Below the pieces are notes generated by a model. It worked only from the letters and a program-made list of their open reading frames with translations. It searched no databases and was not told the DNA's origin. A stretch of 64,000 nt of DNA from Kitasatospora sp. NBC_00458 (GTDB taxonomy: Bacteria; Actinomycetota; Actinomycetes; Streptomycetales; Streptomycetaceae). Each line of letters opens with the position of its first letter. The first letter of the stretch is position 1. The position numbers and the translations under genes were made by a program. Shown here piece by piece: positions 29,796-38,109 of the stretch. The stretch is taken from contig NZ_CP107904.1 in the NCBI RefSeq assembly GCF_036013975.1, forward strand, positions 1,984,001 through 2,048,000, given 5' to 3'.

Positions 29796-30256
29796 GGGGC
29801 CTCCTCGGTTGCACCTTCTGCGATGCGGCCGTCGGACGGCGGTCGCACGTAGTGGACTCGACCACTGGGCGGGGCTTCATTCGTGCTGCGCTGCCTGACT
29901 TGCTGGTAGGCACTGCATGCACCGCGACACGAAAAAAGCCCCGCTCGGTACAAGCGGGGCTCCACACAACCGGGGGCGACGCCCGGTGAGGGGCGCTGCG
30001 GGCGACTCGGCGCCTGGGCGCCCGTCGCGGACCGGACCCGTCGACCGCGAAGCCGATCGGGTGGGAGACTTTCGCGGTTGCCCTCTCGGGCCTCCTGTGG
30101 TGGAGCCTCCACTTGCTGGCCGGGCATCCGTGAGGACGCCTGGCCGGTCAGTCTCGAATCATACAGCGCCGGGCGGTAGAACACTATTCCGCCCCTCCGC
30201 GCCACCCCTTGTACGCTCCCTCTGTACGGAGACCGGCACGACGGAACGAGCCCCCC
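29796..30256. other. infC leader and divergent promoter region
   Basis: On the minus strand a TATGAT -10 hexamer lies at 30158-30163, giving an infC leader of roughly 350 nt that contains the terminator at 29937-29961. The plus-strand side holds the start region of the DUF1844 gene, with TACGCT near 30212. No further gene is supported. Confidence 0.55.
29937..29961 (-). terminator. Intrinsic terminator inside the infC leader (attenuator candidate)
   Basis: 9-bp stem AGCCCCGCT/AGCGGGGCT with 7-nt loop; on the minus strand it is followed by T6. The only minus-strand gene it can affect is infC about 140 nt downstream, because the neighbouring gene upstream is on the other strand. Confidence 0.75.
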
Positions 30257-30634
30257 TTGAGCAGCGAGCCCACCCAGAACCCCGCCGCGGACGACGAGGC
30301 GATCGGCTTCGACGACCTCACCCGGGACATCGCCGAGGTCCCCGCCGTCGAGGTGATCACCACCGTCGCGGTGCACCTGATGAGCGCCGCCGCCGTGAAG
30401 TGCGGCCTCGCCGAGGGCGGCGAGAAGGACAAGGACCTCGACGAGGCCCGCAAGCTGATCACCGCGCTGGCCGGGCTGGTCACCGCCGGCGCCCCGGAGA
30501 TCAGCAACTTCCACGCCGCTCCGCTGCGGGACGGCCTGCGCTCGCTCCAGCTGGCCTTCCGCGAGGCCTCGGTCGTCCCGGACGCCCCGGGCTCCGGTCC
30601 GGGCGAGAAGTTCACCGGGCCGGTCTACTCCTGA
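30257..30634 (+). CDS. DUF1844 protein
   Basis: 125 residues from the TTG at 30257, supported by the family start (M)SSEPTQNP and GGAACGAG upstream; an in-frame ATG at 30209 is an alternative. The conserved core is IAEVPAVEVITTVAVHLMSAAAVKCGL. A small soluble helical family, function unknown, found next to infC in streptomycetes. It has its own promoter, divergent from infC. Confidence 0.85.
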   Translation: MSSEPTQNPAADDEAIGFDDLTRDIAEVPAVEVITTVAVHLMSAAAVKCGLAEGGEKDKDLDEARKLITALAGLVTAGAPEISNFHAAPLRDGLRSLQLAFREASVVPDAPGSGPGEKFTGPVYS

Positions 30635-30793
30635 GCCCACCCGGCGCCGCGCGGCGGCGCCGGTGCGCGAGGCCCCTTCGGAACGCGGCGTTCCGGAGGG
30701 GCCTCCGCGTTTCCGCTGCGGGCCCGGCCGCCGCGGCGCCGGGGAGCTCCCGCGGTTACGGGGAGCTCCCGCGGCTGCGGCCGCGCGTGACGG

Positions 30794-31537
30794 CTAGCGC
30801 CGGTAGAGCGGCTCCCCCGGCAGGGCCGAGCCCGCGGGCAGCACCGCCAGGCTCAGGCCCCGGTCGAGCCGGACCCGCAGCACCGGATCGGCGGCGACCG
30901 CCCGACCGACCCGCTGGGCGGCCTCCTGCACCCCGGCCTGGTCCAGGCCCTCGTCCAGCACCACCGCGAGCAGGCCGTCCGCGTCCTGGTACGGCGCCAG
31001 CAGGCCGCACACCACCGCGGGCTCGGCGGCCAGCAGCGCCCGGACCGCCTCCCGCACCTCGGGGTCGGCCACCGGCGGCAGGTACGGCCGGTTCTCGGCG
31101 AGCGCGCGCAGCCGGGCGCCGGACAGCTGGTAGGCGACCGGGCCCGCCGGGTCGATCAGCAGGGTGTCGGCGCGCTCGGAGAAGGCGACCATCGCGGCCT
31201 GCGGGGCGGCCACCGGCGCCGGGCGGGCGTCGGCGCGCCAGCGGGCCAGGGTCTCCAGCGAGGTGAAGGCCGGCAGGGCGCGGCGGCCGTCGGCGGCCTC
31301 GACCACGGGGACGGCCATGTCACTGGTCTTCTCGTGCCGGTGCCCGTGCTCGTCCAGCTCCACCTCGCCGAGGATCGCCACGATCGGCACCATCAGCCGG
31401 GTGGGCGCGAGCGCTGCGAGCACCTGCGGATCGGCCGTGCGGTCCTGCGACCAGCGGGCGAGCGCGGCGGCCAGCGCCGGGTCGGCGGCGCCGTCGTCGG
31501 CGGCGAATCCGGGGTTGGGGATGTTCTTGCGGTCCAC
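30794..31537 (-). CDS. SseB-family protein
   Basis: 247 residues from the GTG at 31537. TAGGGT lies 7 nt upstream without a ribosome-binding site, so it is probably leaderless. Contains the SseB N-terminal fold: LMVPIVAILGEVE, MAVPVVEAADGRRALPAFTSLETLARW and DTLLIDPAGPVAYQL. A second C-terminal domain (about 155-247) resembles the enhanced-serine-sensitivity-like C part. Function in actinobacteria unknown. Confidence 0.88.
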   Translation of the reverse strand: MDRKNIPNPGFAADDGAADPALAAALARWSQDRTADPQVLAALAPTRLMVPIVAILGEVELDEHGHRHEKTSDMAVPVVEAADGRRALPAFTSLETLARWRADARPAPVAAPQAAMVAFSERADTLLIDPAGPVAYQLSGARLRALAENRPYLPPVADPEVREAVRALLAAEPAVVCGLLAPYQDADGLLAVVLDEGLDQAGVQEAAQRVGRAVAADPVLRVRLDRGLSLAVLPAGSALPGEPLYRR

Positions 31538-31657
31538 CCGGCCGACCCTATGCCACCGCGCCGGCCCCGCCCACGGACCGAAGGTCCCCGGAAAGGCACC
31601 CGACACGCCCCCGTCCACCCCCTACCGACCGGTAGCGCGGTGTGGCAGTCTGCGGCC

Positions 31658-32890
31658 ATGGCCACCCTCGAAGCTGCTGCCCGCGCCGCCGCCGCGTCCT
31701 CCCCGGCGGCCGACCGCGCCCGGTACGACCGGGCCACCGCCCACCTGGACGGCCCGGTGGCCGTCGTCGACCTGGCGGCGTTCGACGCCAACGCCGCCGA
31801 CCTGGTGCGCCGGGCGGCGGGCAAACCGATCCGGGTCGCCAGCAAGTCGGTGCGCTGCCGGGCCCTGCTGGACCGGGCACTGGCCACCGACGGCTTCGCC
31901 GGGGTGATGAGCTTCACCCTCGCCGAGTCGCTCTGGCTGGCCCGCTCGGGCCTGCGCGACGTCCTGCTCGCCTACCCCTCCACCGACCGGGCGGGCTTCG
32001 CCGAGCTGACGGCCGACCCGGAGCTGGCCGCCGCCGTCACCGTGCTCCTGGACGACCCGGCCCAGCTGGACCTGGTCGACGCGGCCCGGGCCGGCTCCGC
32101 CGAGGTCCGGGTCTGCCTCGAACTGGACACCGCGCTGCAGCTGCTCGGCGGGCGGGTCCGGGTCGGCGCCCGGCGCTCGCCGCTGCGCTCCCCCGAGGAC
32201 CTGGCCGCCTTCGCCGAACTGGTCCAGCGCCGCCGCGGCTTCCGGGTGGTCGGACTGATGGCGTACGAGGGGCACGTGGCCGGGGTGGGCGACTCGGTGC
32301 CCGGGCGGCCGGTCCGTTCCCGGCTGATCCGGCTGATGCAGTCCAAGGCCCGCGCCGAGCTGGCCGGGCGGCGGGCGGAGACGGTCCGGCTGCTGCGCCG
32401 GGTCGCGGACCTGGAGTTCGTCAACGGCGGCGGCACCGGAAGCGTCGAGTCGACGGCGGCGGAGCGCGCGGTGACCGAGGTGGCGGCCGGCTCCGGGCTG
32501 TACCAGCCGCGGCTGTTCGACCACTACCGGGCGTTCCAGGGCCGGCCGGCCGCGCTGTTCGGCCAGCCGGTGGTGCGCCGGCCCGGGGTCGGCGTGGTGA
32601 CGGTGCTCGGCGGCGGCTACCCGGCGTCGGGCGCGGCCGGTCCGGACCGCTCCCCCGTGCCGTACCTGCCGCCGGGGCTGCGCTACGACCCGATGGAGGG
32701 CGCGGGCGAGGTGCAGACCCCGCTGCTCGGCTCGGCCGCCGACGACCTGCTGATCGGCGACCGGGTCTGGTTCCGGCACGCCAAGGCCGGCGAACTGTGC
32801 GAGCGGTTCTCCGAGTTGCACCTGGTCGAGGGGGACTCGGTGGTGAGCACCGTGCCGACCTACCGGGGCGAGCGGCAGACCTTCCTCTGA
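31658..32890 (+). CDS. Fold-type III PLP enzyme (D-threonine aldolase / D-serine dehydratase-like)
   Basis: 410 residues from the ATG at 31658. The N-terminal alanine-racemase-like barrel starts TPVAVVDL-like (here GPVAVVDLAAFDANAADLV) and carries the PLP lysine in RVASKSVRC (about 65-73). GLMAYEGHVAGVGD and FVNGGGTGS are phosphate-binding and barrel motifs. The C-terminal beta domain has a DLLIGDRVWFRHAKAGELCERF stretch (core VWFRHAKAGELCERF) that includes the His/Cys metal ligands expected of the DSD1 subgroup. Likely acts on a D-amino or beta-hydroxy-amino acid; substrate not predictable. Confidence 0.88.
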   Translation: MATLEAAARAAAASSPAADRARYDRATAHLDGPVAVVDLAAFDANAADLVRRAAGKPIRVASKSVRCRALLDRALATDGFAGVMSFTLAESLWLARSGLRDVLLAYPSTDRAGFAELTADPELAAAVTVLLDDPAQLDLVDAARAGSAEVRVCLELDTALQLLGGRVRVGARRSPLRSPEDLAAFAELVQRRRGFRVVGLMAYEGHVAGVGDSVPGRPVRSRLIRLMQSKARAELAGRRAETVRLLRRVADLEFVNGGGTGSVESTAAERAVTEVAAGSGLYQPRLFDHYRAFQGRPAALFGQPVVRRPGVGVVTVLGGGYPASGAAGPDRSPVPYLPPGLRYDPMEGAGEVQTPLLGSAADDLLIGDRVWFRHAKAGELCERFSELHLVEGDSVVSTVPTYRGERQTFL

Positions 32891-33279
32891 GCGGGGCGGC
32901 CCGCCGAACGGGGCGGTCCGCCGAACGGGGCGGTCCGCGCCGCGGGCCGGGCCGCACCGCACCGCACCGCCACCAACGCACCACGCACGCACCACGCACG
33001 CACCACGCGTCGACCCGCCGCGCGGGCGGCCAACCTTGACCGCGCCTTAAGAGGGCCCGATGGGATGCCTAACCCCGGCATCCGGTCGGGCCTTTGCGCT
33101 GCTCGCAGGGCTACAGTCCGTCAAAAAGTGGCCCACAACGGCCTATTGCCAGCTGGTCTAGTCCAATCATACGCTCAGCTCAGGGGCCGGCGCGCCGGGT
33201 CGGCGGGCCCCTCGGACAGACGTGTCCGGCACTCCCCCACATCTTCGGCCCGGGAACACGGTCAAGGAGTCCCCACCCC
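32891..33279. other. 389-bp gap before the LPMO gene
   Basis: Begins with tandem copies of CGGGGCGGTCCGCCGAA (32893-32935) and ACGCACCACGC (32975-33010), simple repeats with no visible role, then a lower-GC promoter region containing the DasR-like site at 33152-33167. No gene is seen. Confidence 0.55.
33152..33167. promoter_or_regulatory. DasR-responsive element (dre) candidate
   Basis: GCTGGTCTAGTCCAAT resembles the dre consensus ACTGGTCTAGACCACT (12 of 16). It lies 113 nt before the LPMO start, a usual place for DasR or the related TGGTCTAGACC chitin-gene element. Confidence 0.7.
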
Positions 33280-34200
33280 ATGTCCATGAAGCGAACCGCC
33301 ATGTCCGTAGGCGTCATCGGCGCCGCGGTCCTCACCGTCTCGGTCACCGGCATCGGCACCGCGGGCGCGCACGGCACCGTCACCAACCCGGTCAGCCGGG
33401 TCGCGGCCTGCTACGCGGAGGGCCCCGAGACCCCCAAGTCGCAGATCTGCAAGGACCTCGTCGCCCTCAGCGGCACCCAGCCGCTGTACGACTGGAACGA
33501 GGTCAACCTCGCCAACGCCGCCGGCAACCACCAGGCGCTGATCCCGGACGGCAAGCTCTGCTCGGCCGGCCGCGACAAGTACAAGGCCCTCGACCTGCCG
33601 CGCGCCGACTGGCCGGCCAGCGCGGTCACCGCCGGCAAGGTCGACTTCAAGTTCCGGGTCACCGCCGCGCACCAGGGCAACCAGACCATCTACATCACCA
33701 AGCAGACCTGGGACCCGACCAAGCCGCTGAAGTGGTCCGACCTCGACGCGGTCCCGGTCGCCCAGGTGCCGACCAGCCGGACCTCCGACAACGGCTACTA
33801 CAACTACAGCGGCACCCTGCCGCAGCGCACCGGCCGCCAGCTGCTCTACATGGTCTGGCAGCGCACCGACAGCCCCGAGGCCTTCTACAGCTGCTCCGAC
33901 GTCGACTTCGGCAAGTCGGCGGCGGCCGGCCAGCCGGCGGCGCTCACCGCGCAGGCCCCGGCCGCGCCGAGCGAGGAGCAGATCTCCGCAGGCCTGTCCA
34001 AGTCCACCGTGGCCCACCACGGGCACGGCGGCAACGCCAACGAGCCGGCCGGCGCGGTCGTCCCGACCAACAGTGCCGCGGTGGGCGGCGGCTCGGCCAC
34101 CGGCCCGCTGCTGCTCGCCGGTGCCGCCGCGATCGGCGTCGGCTGGGCCGGCATGGTGCTCCGGCGTCGTCGGGTCGAGGCTGTTCGACACGACGGCTGA
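33280..34200 (+). CDS. AA10 lytic polysaccharide monooxygenase with C-terminal membrane anchor
   Basis: 306 residues from the ATG at 33280 (AAGGAG 10 nt upstream). The signal peptide ends at GTAGA, leaving His31 of HGTVTNPVSR as the N-terminal copper ligand. The second brace His is in VTAAHQGNQTIY, and the axial Phe region is EAFYSCSDVDF. The AA10 domain ends near 215. An Ala/Pro/Ser linker then leads to a transmembrane helix LLLAGAAAIGVGWAGMVL and RRRR stop-transfer. There is no carbohydrate-binding module and no clear LPXTG sorting signal. Oxidative chitin or cellulose cleavage at the cell surface is predicted. Confidence 0.94.
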   Translation: MSMKRTAMSVGVIGAAVLTVSVTGIGTAGAHGTVTNPVSRVAACYAEGPETPKSQICKDLVALSGTQPLYDWNEVNLANAAGNHQALIPDGKLCSAGRDKYKALDLPRADWPASAVTAGKVDFKFRVTAAHQGNQTIYITKQTWDPTKPLKWSDLDAVPVAQVPTSRTSDNGYYNYSGTLPQRTGRQLLYMVWQRTDSPEAFYSCSDVDFGKSAAAGQPAALTAQAPAAPSEEQISAGLSKSTVAHHGHGGNANEPAGAVVPTNSAAVGGGSATGPLLLAGAAAIGVGWAGMVLRRRRVEAVRHDG

Positions 34201-34273
34201 CCGCCGGAAGCCGGGGCCGGACCGCCCTACCCCCGTGAGGTCCCGGCCCCGGCGATGCTCCACCGCGCAGTGA

Positions 34274-34317
34274 ACGGCGGCGGCCCGCCCGGACGATTCC
34301 GGGCGGGCCGCCGCCGT
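34274..34317. terminator. Terminator between LPMO and DUF2510 genes
   Basis: 19-bp perfect stem (34274-34292 with 34299-34317), 6-nt loop, serving the convergent genes. Confidence 0.85.
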
Positions 34318-34475
34318 GTGTGAGCGGAGCGCGGGCCGTACGCGGGGCGGTGCCGTGCGCGCGGGGAGGCGTCCCGGTGTCCCGGCTTCGTGCCTCCCCG
34401 CCCTCCCGGTCGCCCCGTGCCGTCGGCCCGCGGGGTCCGGATCCGGGTCCGGGTCCGGACCCCGCGGGCCGGCGG

Positions 34476-35696
34476 TCAGGTCGTCGCGGTGCCGGAGCCG
34501 CCGCCGTCGGCCCCGCCCGGGAAGCCCGGGATGGCCGGCAGCTTGCCGCTGTAGTCGTCGATGCCCTTGACGATGGTGTCCATCAGCGCCACGTCGGGCG
34601 CCTTGGCGGTGATGTCGAAGCCCAGGTGCACCGAGACCAGCGACTTGCCGTCGGCGGACGGGAAGACCACGGTCTGCACGTAGCCGTCGTTGCCCTTCGT
34701 CGCGTCCACCTTCCAGCGGACCAGGTAGCCGTCCCGGCCGTCGACCTTCACCGCCTCGGACTTCAGCTCCTCGTGCGAGACGATCTCGTTGTAGGAGTCC
34801 TTGGCCGCCTTCTCGATGTCGGCCTTGGCGGCCGCCTGGGCGTCGGTGCCGCCTCCGGCGATCCGGCCCGTGTTGGCTCCGCCGAGCGAGCAGGTGCCGC
34901 CGCCCTCGCACTCGTACTGGCCGATGCTCAGGGCGGCGAAGCCGTCCCGGGTGGTGCCGCCCTCCCAGCCGGACGGGACGGGCAGGACGAGCCGGTTCAC
35001 CACGTCGACGGCCTTGTCGGAGCCCGTTCCGCTGCCGTCGCCCTGGTCCCCGTTGCCGCCGTTGCCGCCGTTGCCGTTCTTGCTGTCGCCGCCCCCGTTG
35101 CCGTTGTTCTTGCCGTTCCCGTTCCCGTTCCCGTTCCCGTTCCCGTTCTTGCCCCCGCCGTTGCCGTTCCCCTGGCCGTTGCCGCCGCCGTTGCCCTGGC
35201 CGCTGCCCTGATCACCGGGGCCGCCGAGGTCCGGCAGGCCCCGCCAGGGGCCGTCGCCGTAGGGCCCGGTCGGGAAGGCGGGGCGGGCGGAGCGCTTCCG
35301 CTCCCCGTGGTCGTCCATCGCCAGGTAGGTGATGCCCGACCCGGCGCCCAGCCCGAGCAGGGCCGCCACCGTTGCGGCGATCACCAGCTTGGACGGCCGG
35401 CGCCGCCGCTTCGGGGGCGGCGGCACGGGCGAGCCGTAGGCGGTGCCGAAGGGGGGCGGCTCCGGGTAGCGGGCCGACGGTCCACCCTCCAGCACCTCCC
35501 CCTCCAGCACCCGGGTCTCGGCGGTCGCGTCCGGCCCCGGAGCGCCGGCCGCCGGGGGCTCCGGCGGCGGCGCGTCCGAGGGTGCGGGCCGGGTGCTGGC
35601 CGTCCAGCCCGTGCCGTCCCACCAGCGCTGCGGTCGCGGATCGCTGGTGATGTCCTTCGGGTCCGGGTACCACCCGGCGGGAATCTGCTCGCTCAC
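34476..35696 (-). CDS. DUF2510 single-pass membrane protein
   Basis: 406 residues from the GTG at 35696. The N-terminal DUF2510 motif is PAGWYPDPKDITSDPRPQRW, here followed by WDGTGWT. After a Pro-rich stretch and RRRR, a transmembrane helix (about 102-124, KLVIAATVAALLGLGAGSG) leads to an external Gly/Asn/Lys low-complexity spacer (about 150-210) and a globular C-terminal domain (about 220-390). The spacer is encoded by tandem 6-bp units (CCGTTC, about 35112-35150). TAGATT 7 nt upstream suggests leaderless transcription. Function unknown. Confidence 0.85.
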   Translation of the reverse strand: MSEQIPAGWYPDPKDITSDPRPQRWWDGTGWTASTRPAPSDAPPPEPPAAGAPGPDATAETRVLEGEVLEGGPSARYPEPPPFGTAYGSPVPPPPKRRRRPSKLVIAATVAALLGLGAGSGITYLAMDDHGERKRSARPAFPTGPYGDGPWRGLPDLGGPGDQGSGQGNGGGNGQGNGNGGGKNGNGNGNGNGNGKNNGNGGGDSKNGNGGNGGNGDQGDGSGTGSDKAVDVVNRLVLPVPSGWEGGTTRDGFAALSIGQYECEGGGTCSLGGANTGRIAGGGTDAQAAAKADIEKAAKDSYNEIVSHEELKSEAVKVDGRDGYLVRWKVDATKGNDGYVQTVVFPSADGKSLVSVHLGFDITAKAPDVALMDTIVKGIDDYSGKLPAIPGFPGGADGGGSGTATT

Positions 35697-35826
35697 GACA
35701 GAGAATCTAAAGGGAACCGGATAAACGCGATATCAGCTGGACGCCGAATTCCCGGCATTTTCCATGAGATTACGGTGAGAAGCGGAGCGGCCCGGGGCGG
35801 ACGGGCCCGTGAGCGGCCCGGACGGC

Positions 35827-36645
35827 CTACAGCGGGGTCACGTAGGCCCCCGCGATCCCGCCGTCCACCAGGAACTCGCTCGCCGTGATGAAGGAGGAGT
35901 CGTCGCTGGCGAGGAACGCCACCGCGGCGGCGATCTCCTCCGGCCGGGCGAACCGGCCGAGCGGGATGTGCACCAGCCGCCGGGCCGCCCGCTCCGGGTC
36001 CTTGGCGAACAGCTCCCGTAGCATCGGGGTGTCCACCGGCCCGGGCGAGAGCGCGTTGACCCGGATCCCCTCCCGGGCGAACTGCACGCCCAGCTCGCGC
36101 GACATCGCCAGCACCCCGCCCTTGGAGGCGGTGTAGGAGATCTGCGAGGTGGCCGCGCCCATCCGGGCCACGAAACTCGCGGTGTTGATGATCGACCCGC
36201 GCCCGTGCCGCCGCATGTACGGCAGCGCGGCCTTGCAGCAGAGGTAGACCGAGGTCAGGTTGACCTCCTGGACCTTGCGCCACATCTCCAGCCCGGTGGT
36301 CAGGATGGAGTCGTCCTCCGGCGGTGAGATGCCCGCGTTGTTGAACGCGACGTCCACGCTGCCGTACGTCTCGTAAGCCTCGTCGAACAGCGCCTCGACC
36401 ATGTTCGGGTCGGTGACGTCGGTGTGCACGAAGAGGCCTCCGACCTCCTGTGCGGCCGCCTTGCCGGTGGCCTCGTCGAGGTCCGCGCAGACCACCCGCG
36501 CCCCCTCCGAGGCGAGCCGGCGGGCGGCGGCCAGGCCGATCCCGCTGCCGGCTCCGGTGATCACGGCGGTGCGGCCGACCAGCCGCCGGCAGACCGGGGC
36601 GTCGGGCTCCTGGGCGTCCTGCGCGTCCTGGGACTTCCGGGTCAC
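35827..36645 (-). CDS. SDR oxidoreductase of the gamma-glutamyl-amine locus
   Basis: 272 residues, GTG start at 36645 with GGAG upstream, 9 nt after the aldehyde dehydrogenase stop. Classical SDR with TGAGSGIGLAAARRLA, NNAGISPP, catalytic Ser (INTASFVARMG region) and YTASK. The C-terminus SEFLVDGGIAGAYVTPL is the FabG-like end. As the third gene of the operon after the glutamine-synthetase-like enzyme and the aldehyde dehydrogenase, it probably acts on an alcohol/aldehyde intermediate of ethanolamine or polyamine breakdown (inference). Confidence 0.9.
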   Translation of the reverse strand: MTRKSQDAQDAQEPDAPVCRRLVGRTAVITGAGSGIGLAAARRLASEGARVVCADLDEATGKAAAQEVGGLFVHTDVTDPNMVEALFDEAYETYGSVDVAFNNAGISPPEDDSILTTGLEMWRKVQEVNLTSVYLCCKAALPYMRRHGRGSIINTASFVARMGAATSQISYTASKGGVLAMSRELGVQFAREGIRVNALSPGPVDTPMLRELFAKDPERAARRLVHIPLGRFARPEEIAAAVAFLASDDSSFITASEFLVDGGIAGAYVTPL

Positions 36646-36654
36646 GGCGTGCTC

Positions 36655-38109
36655 CTACTCCTCGGTCCGGATGAAGACGTTCTTGGTCTCGGTGAAGTGG
36701 GCGAGCGCGTCCGGCCCGAGCTCACGGCCGACGCCGGACTCGCCGAAGCCGCCGAACGGCGTCCAGTAGCGCACCGAGGAGTGCGAGTTGACGGAGAGGT
36801 TGCCCGCCGCGACACCCCGGGCCAGGCGCAGCGCCCGGCCGATGTCCCTGGTCCAGATCGAGCCGGAGAGGCCGTACCGGGTGGCGTTGGCGAGCCGCAG
36901 GGCGTCCTCCTCGTCCTCGAAGGGCAGGACGACGGCGACCGGTCCGAAGATCTCCTCGGTGACCGCCGGCACCTGCGGGTCGGTGGGCGCCAGCACGGTC
37001 GGCGGGTACCAGAAGCCGGGGCCGTCCGGCACGGCGCCGCGGGCCAGCACCGGCAGGTCGGGGGTGACGTACGACGCCACCCGGCGGACCTGCGCGGCCG
37101 AGATGAGCGGGCCGAGCTGGGTCCCCGGGTCGGTCGGGTCGCCGGTGCGGACCGCTTCGACGGCGGGCAGCAGCAGGGCGAGGAAGTCGTCGTAGGCCTC
37201 GCGCTGGACCAGGATCCGGCTGCGCGCGCAGCAGTCCTGGCCGCTGTTGTCGAGGAAGGACATCGGGTCGGCGGCGCCCGCGAGGTCGGCGTCGGCGAAG
37301 ACGATGTTGGGGCTCTTGCCGCCGAGTTCGAGGGTGACCCGCTTGGCCCGGGCCGCACAGCGGGCGGCGACCTCCTTGCCGACCGCGGTCGAGCCGGTGA
37401 AGACGATCTTGCGGACGGCCGGGTGGTCGACCAGGGCCCTGCCGGTGGTCGCGCCGGCTCCCGGGACCACCTGGAGCAGGCCCTCGGGCAGCCCGGCGGC
37501 GAGGGCGAGTTCGGCCAGCCGGAGCGCGGTCAGCGGGGTGGCCTCGGCGGGCTTGAGCAGCACCGCGTTCCCGGCGGCGAGGGCGGGTGCGAAGCCCCAG
37601 GCGGCGATCGGCATCGGGAAGTTCCACGGCGCGATCACCCCGACCACGCCGATCGGCTCGTGGAAGGTGACGTCGAGCCCGCCGGCGACCGGAATCTGCC
37701 GCCCGGTCAGCCGCTCCACGCCGCCGGCCGCGTACTCCAGCAGGTCGCGGACGTTGCCCGCCTCCCAGCGGGCGGTGCCGGTGGTGTGGCCGGCCTCGGC
37801 GACCTCCAGGGCGGCGAGTTCGGGGACGTGCACCTCGACCTGGTCGGCGAAGCGCCGCAGCAGTCGGGCCCGCTCGCCGGGGGCGAGGGCGGCCCAGCCC
37901 TGCTGTGCCTTGACGGCCCGCTGGACGGCGGCGTCCAGCCGTTCCGGGGTGGTGTCCGGGACGGTGGCCAGGGTCTCGCCGGTGGCGGGGTTGAGGACGG
38001 TGGAGGAGGCGGGCCCGGTGCCGGGGCCCGCCACGTCGGAGGTGTCGTGGGCCGCGGTGGCCCCGGTGGTCTCGGTGGTCGTGCCGGTGCTGGTCTCGAT
38101 GGTGGTCAC
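36655..38109 (-). CDS. Aldehyde dehydrogenase (gamma-glutamyl-aminoaldehyde type)
   Basis: 484 residues from the GTG at 38109, which overlaps the upstream gene's stop (GTGA). NAD-binding GSTAVGKEVA, catalytic Glu in LELGGKSPNIV, catalytic Cys in NSGQDCCARSR, and the EEIFGPV motif are intact. The first 40 residues are a Thr/Ala-rich extension. Context predicts oxidation of a gamma-glutamyl-aminoaldehyde released after amine glutamylation. Confidence 0.95.
   Translation of the reverse strand: MTTIETSTGTTTETTGATAAHDTSDVAGPGTGPASSTVLNPATGETLATVPDTTPERLDAAVQRAVKAQQGWAALAPGERARLLRRFADQVEVHVPELAALEVAEAGHTTGTARWEAGNVRDLLEYAAGGVERLTGRQIPVAGGLDVTFHEPIGVVGVIAPWNFPMPIAAWGFAPALAAGNAVLLKPAEATPLTALRLAELALAAGLPEGLLQVVPGAGATTGRALVDHPAVRKIVFTGSTAVGKEVAARCAARAKRVTLELGGKSPNIVFADADLAGAADPMSFLDNSGQDCCARSRILVQREAYDDFLALLLPAVEAVRTGDPTDPGTQLGPLISAAQVRRVASYVTPDLPVLARGAVPDGPGFWYPPTVLAPTDPQVPAVTEEIFGPVAVVLPFEDEEDALRLANATRYGLSGSIWTRDIGRALRLARGVAAGNLSVNSHSSVRYWTPFGGFGESGVGRELGPDALAHFTETKNVFIRTEE

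Noticed and set aside
32893..33010. CRISPR-like array in short repeats
   Set aside because: Units are contiguous simple repeats without spacers and no cas genes are near.
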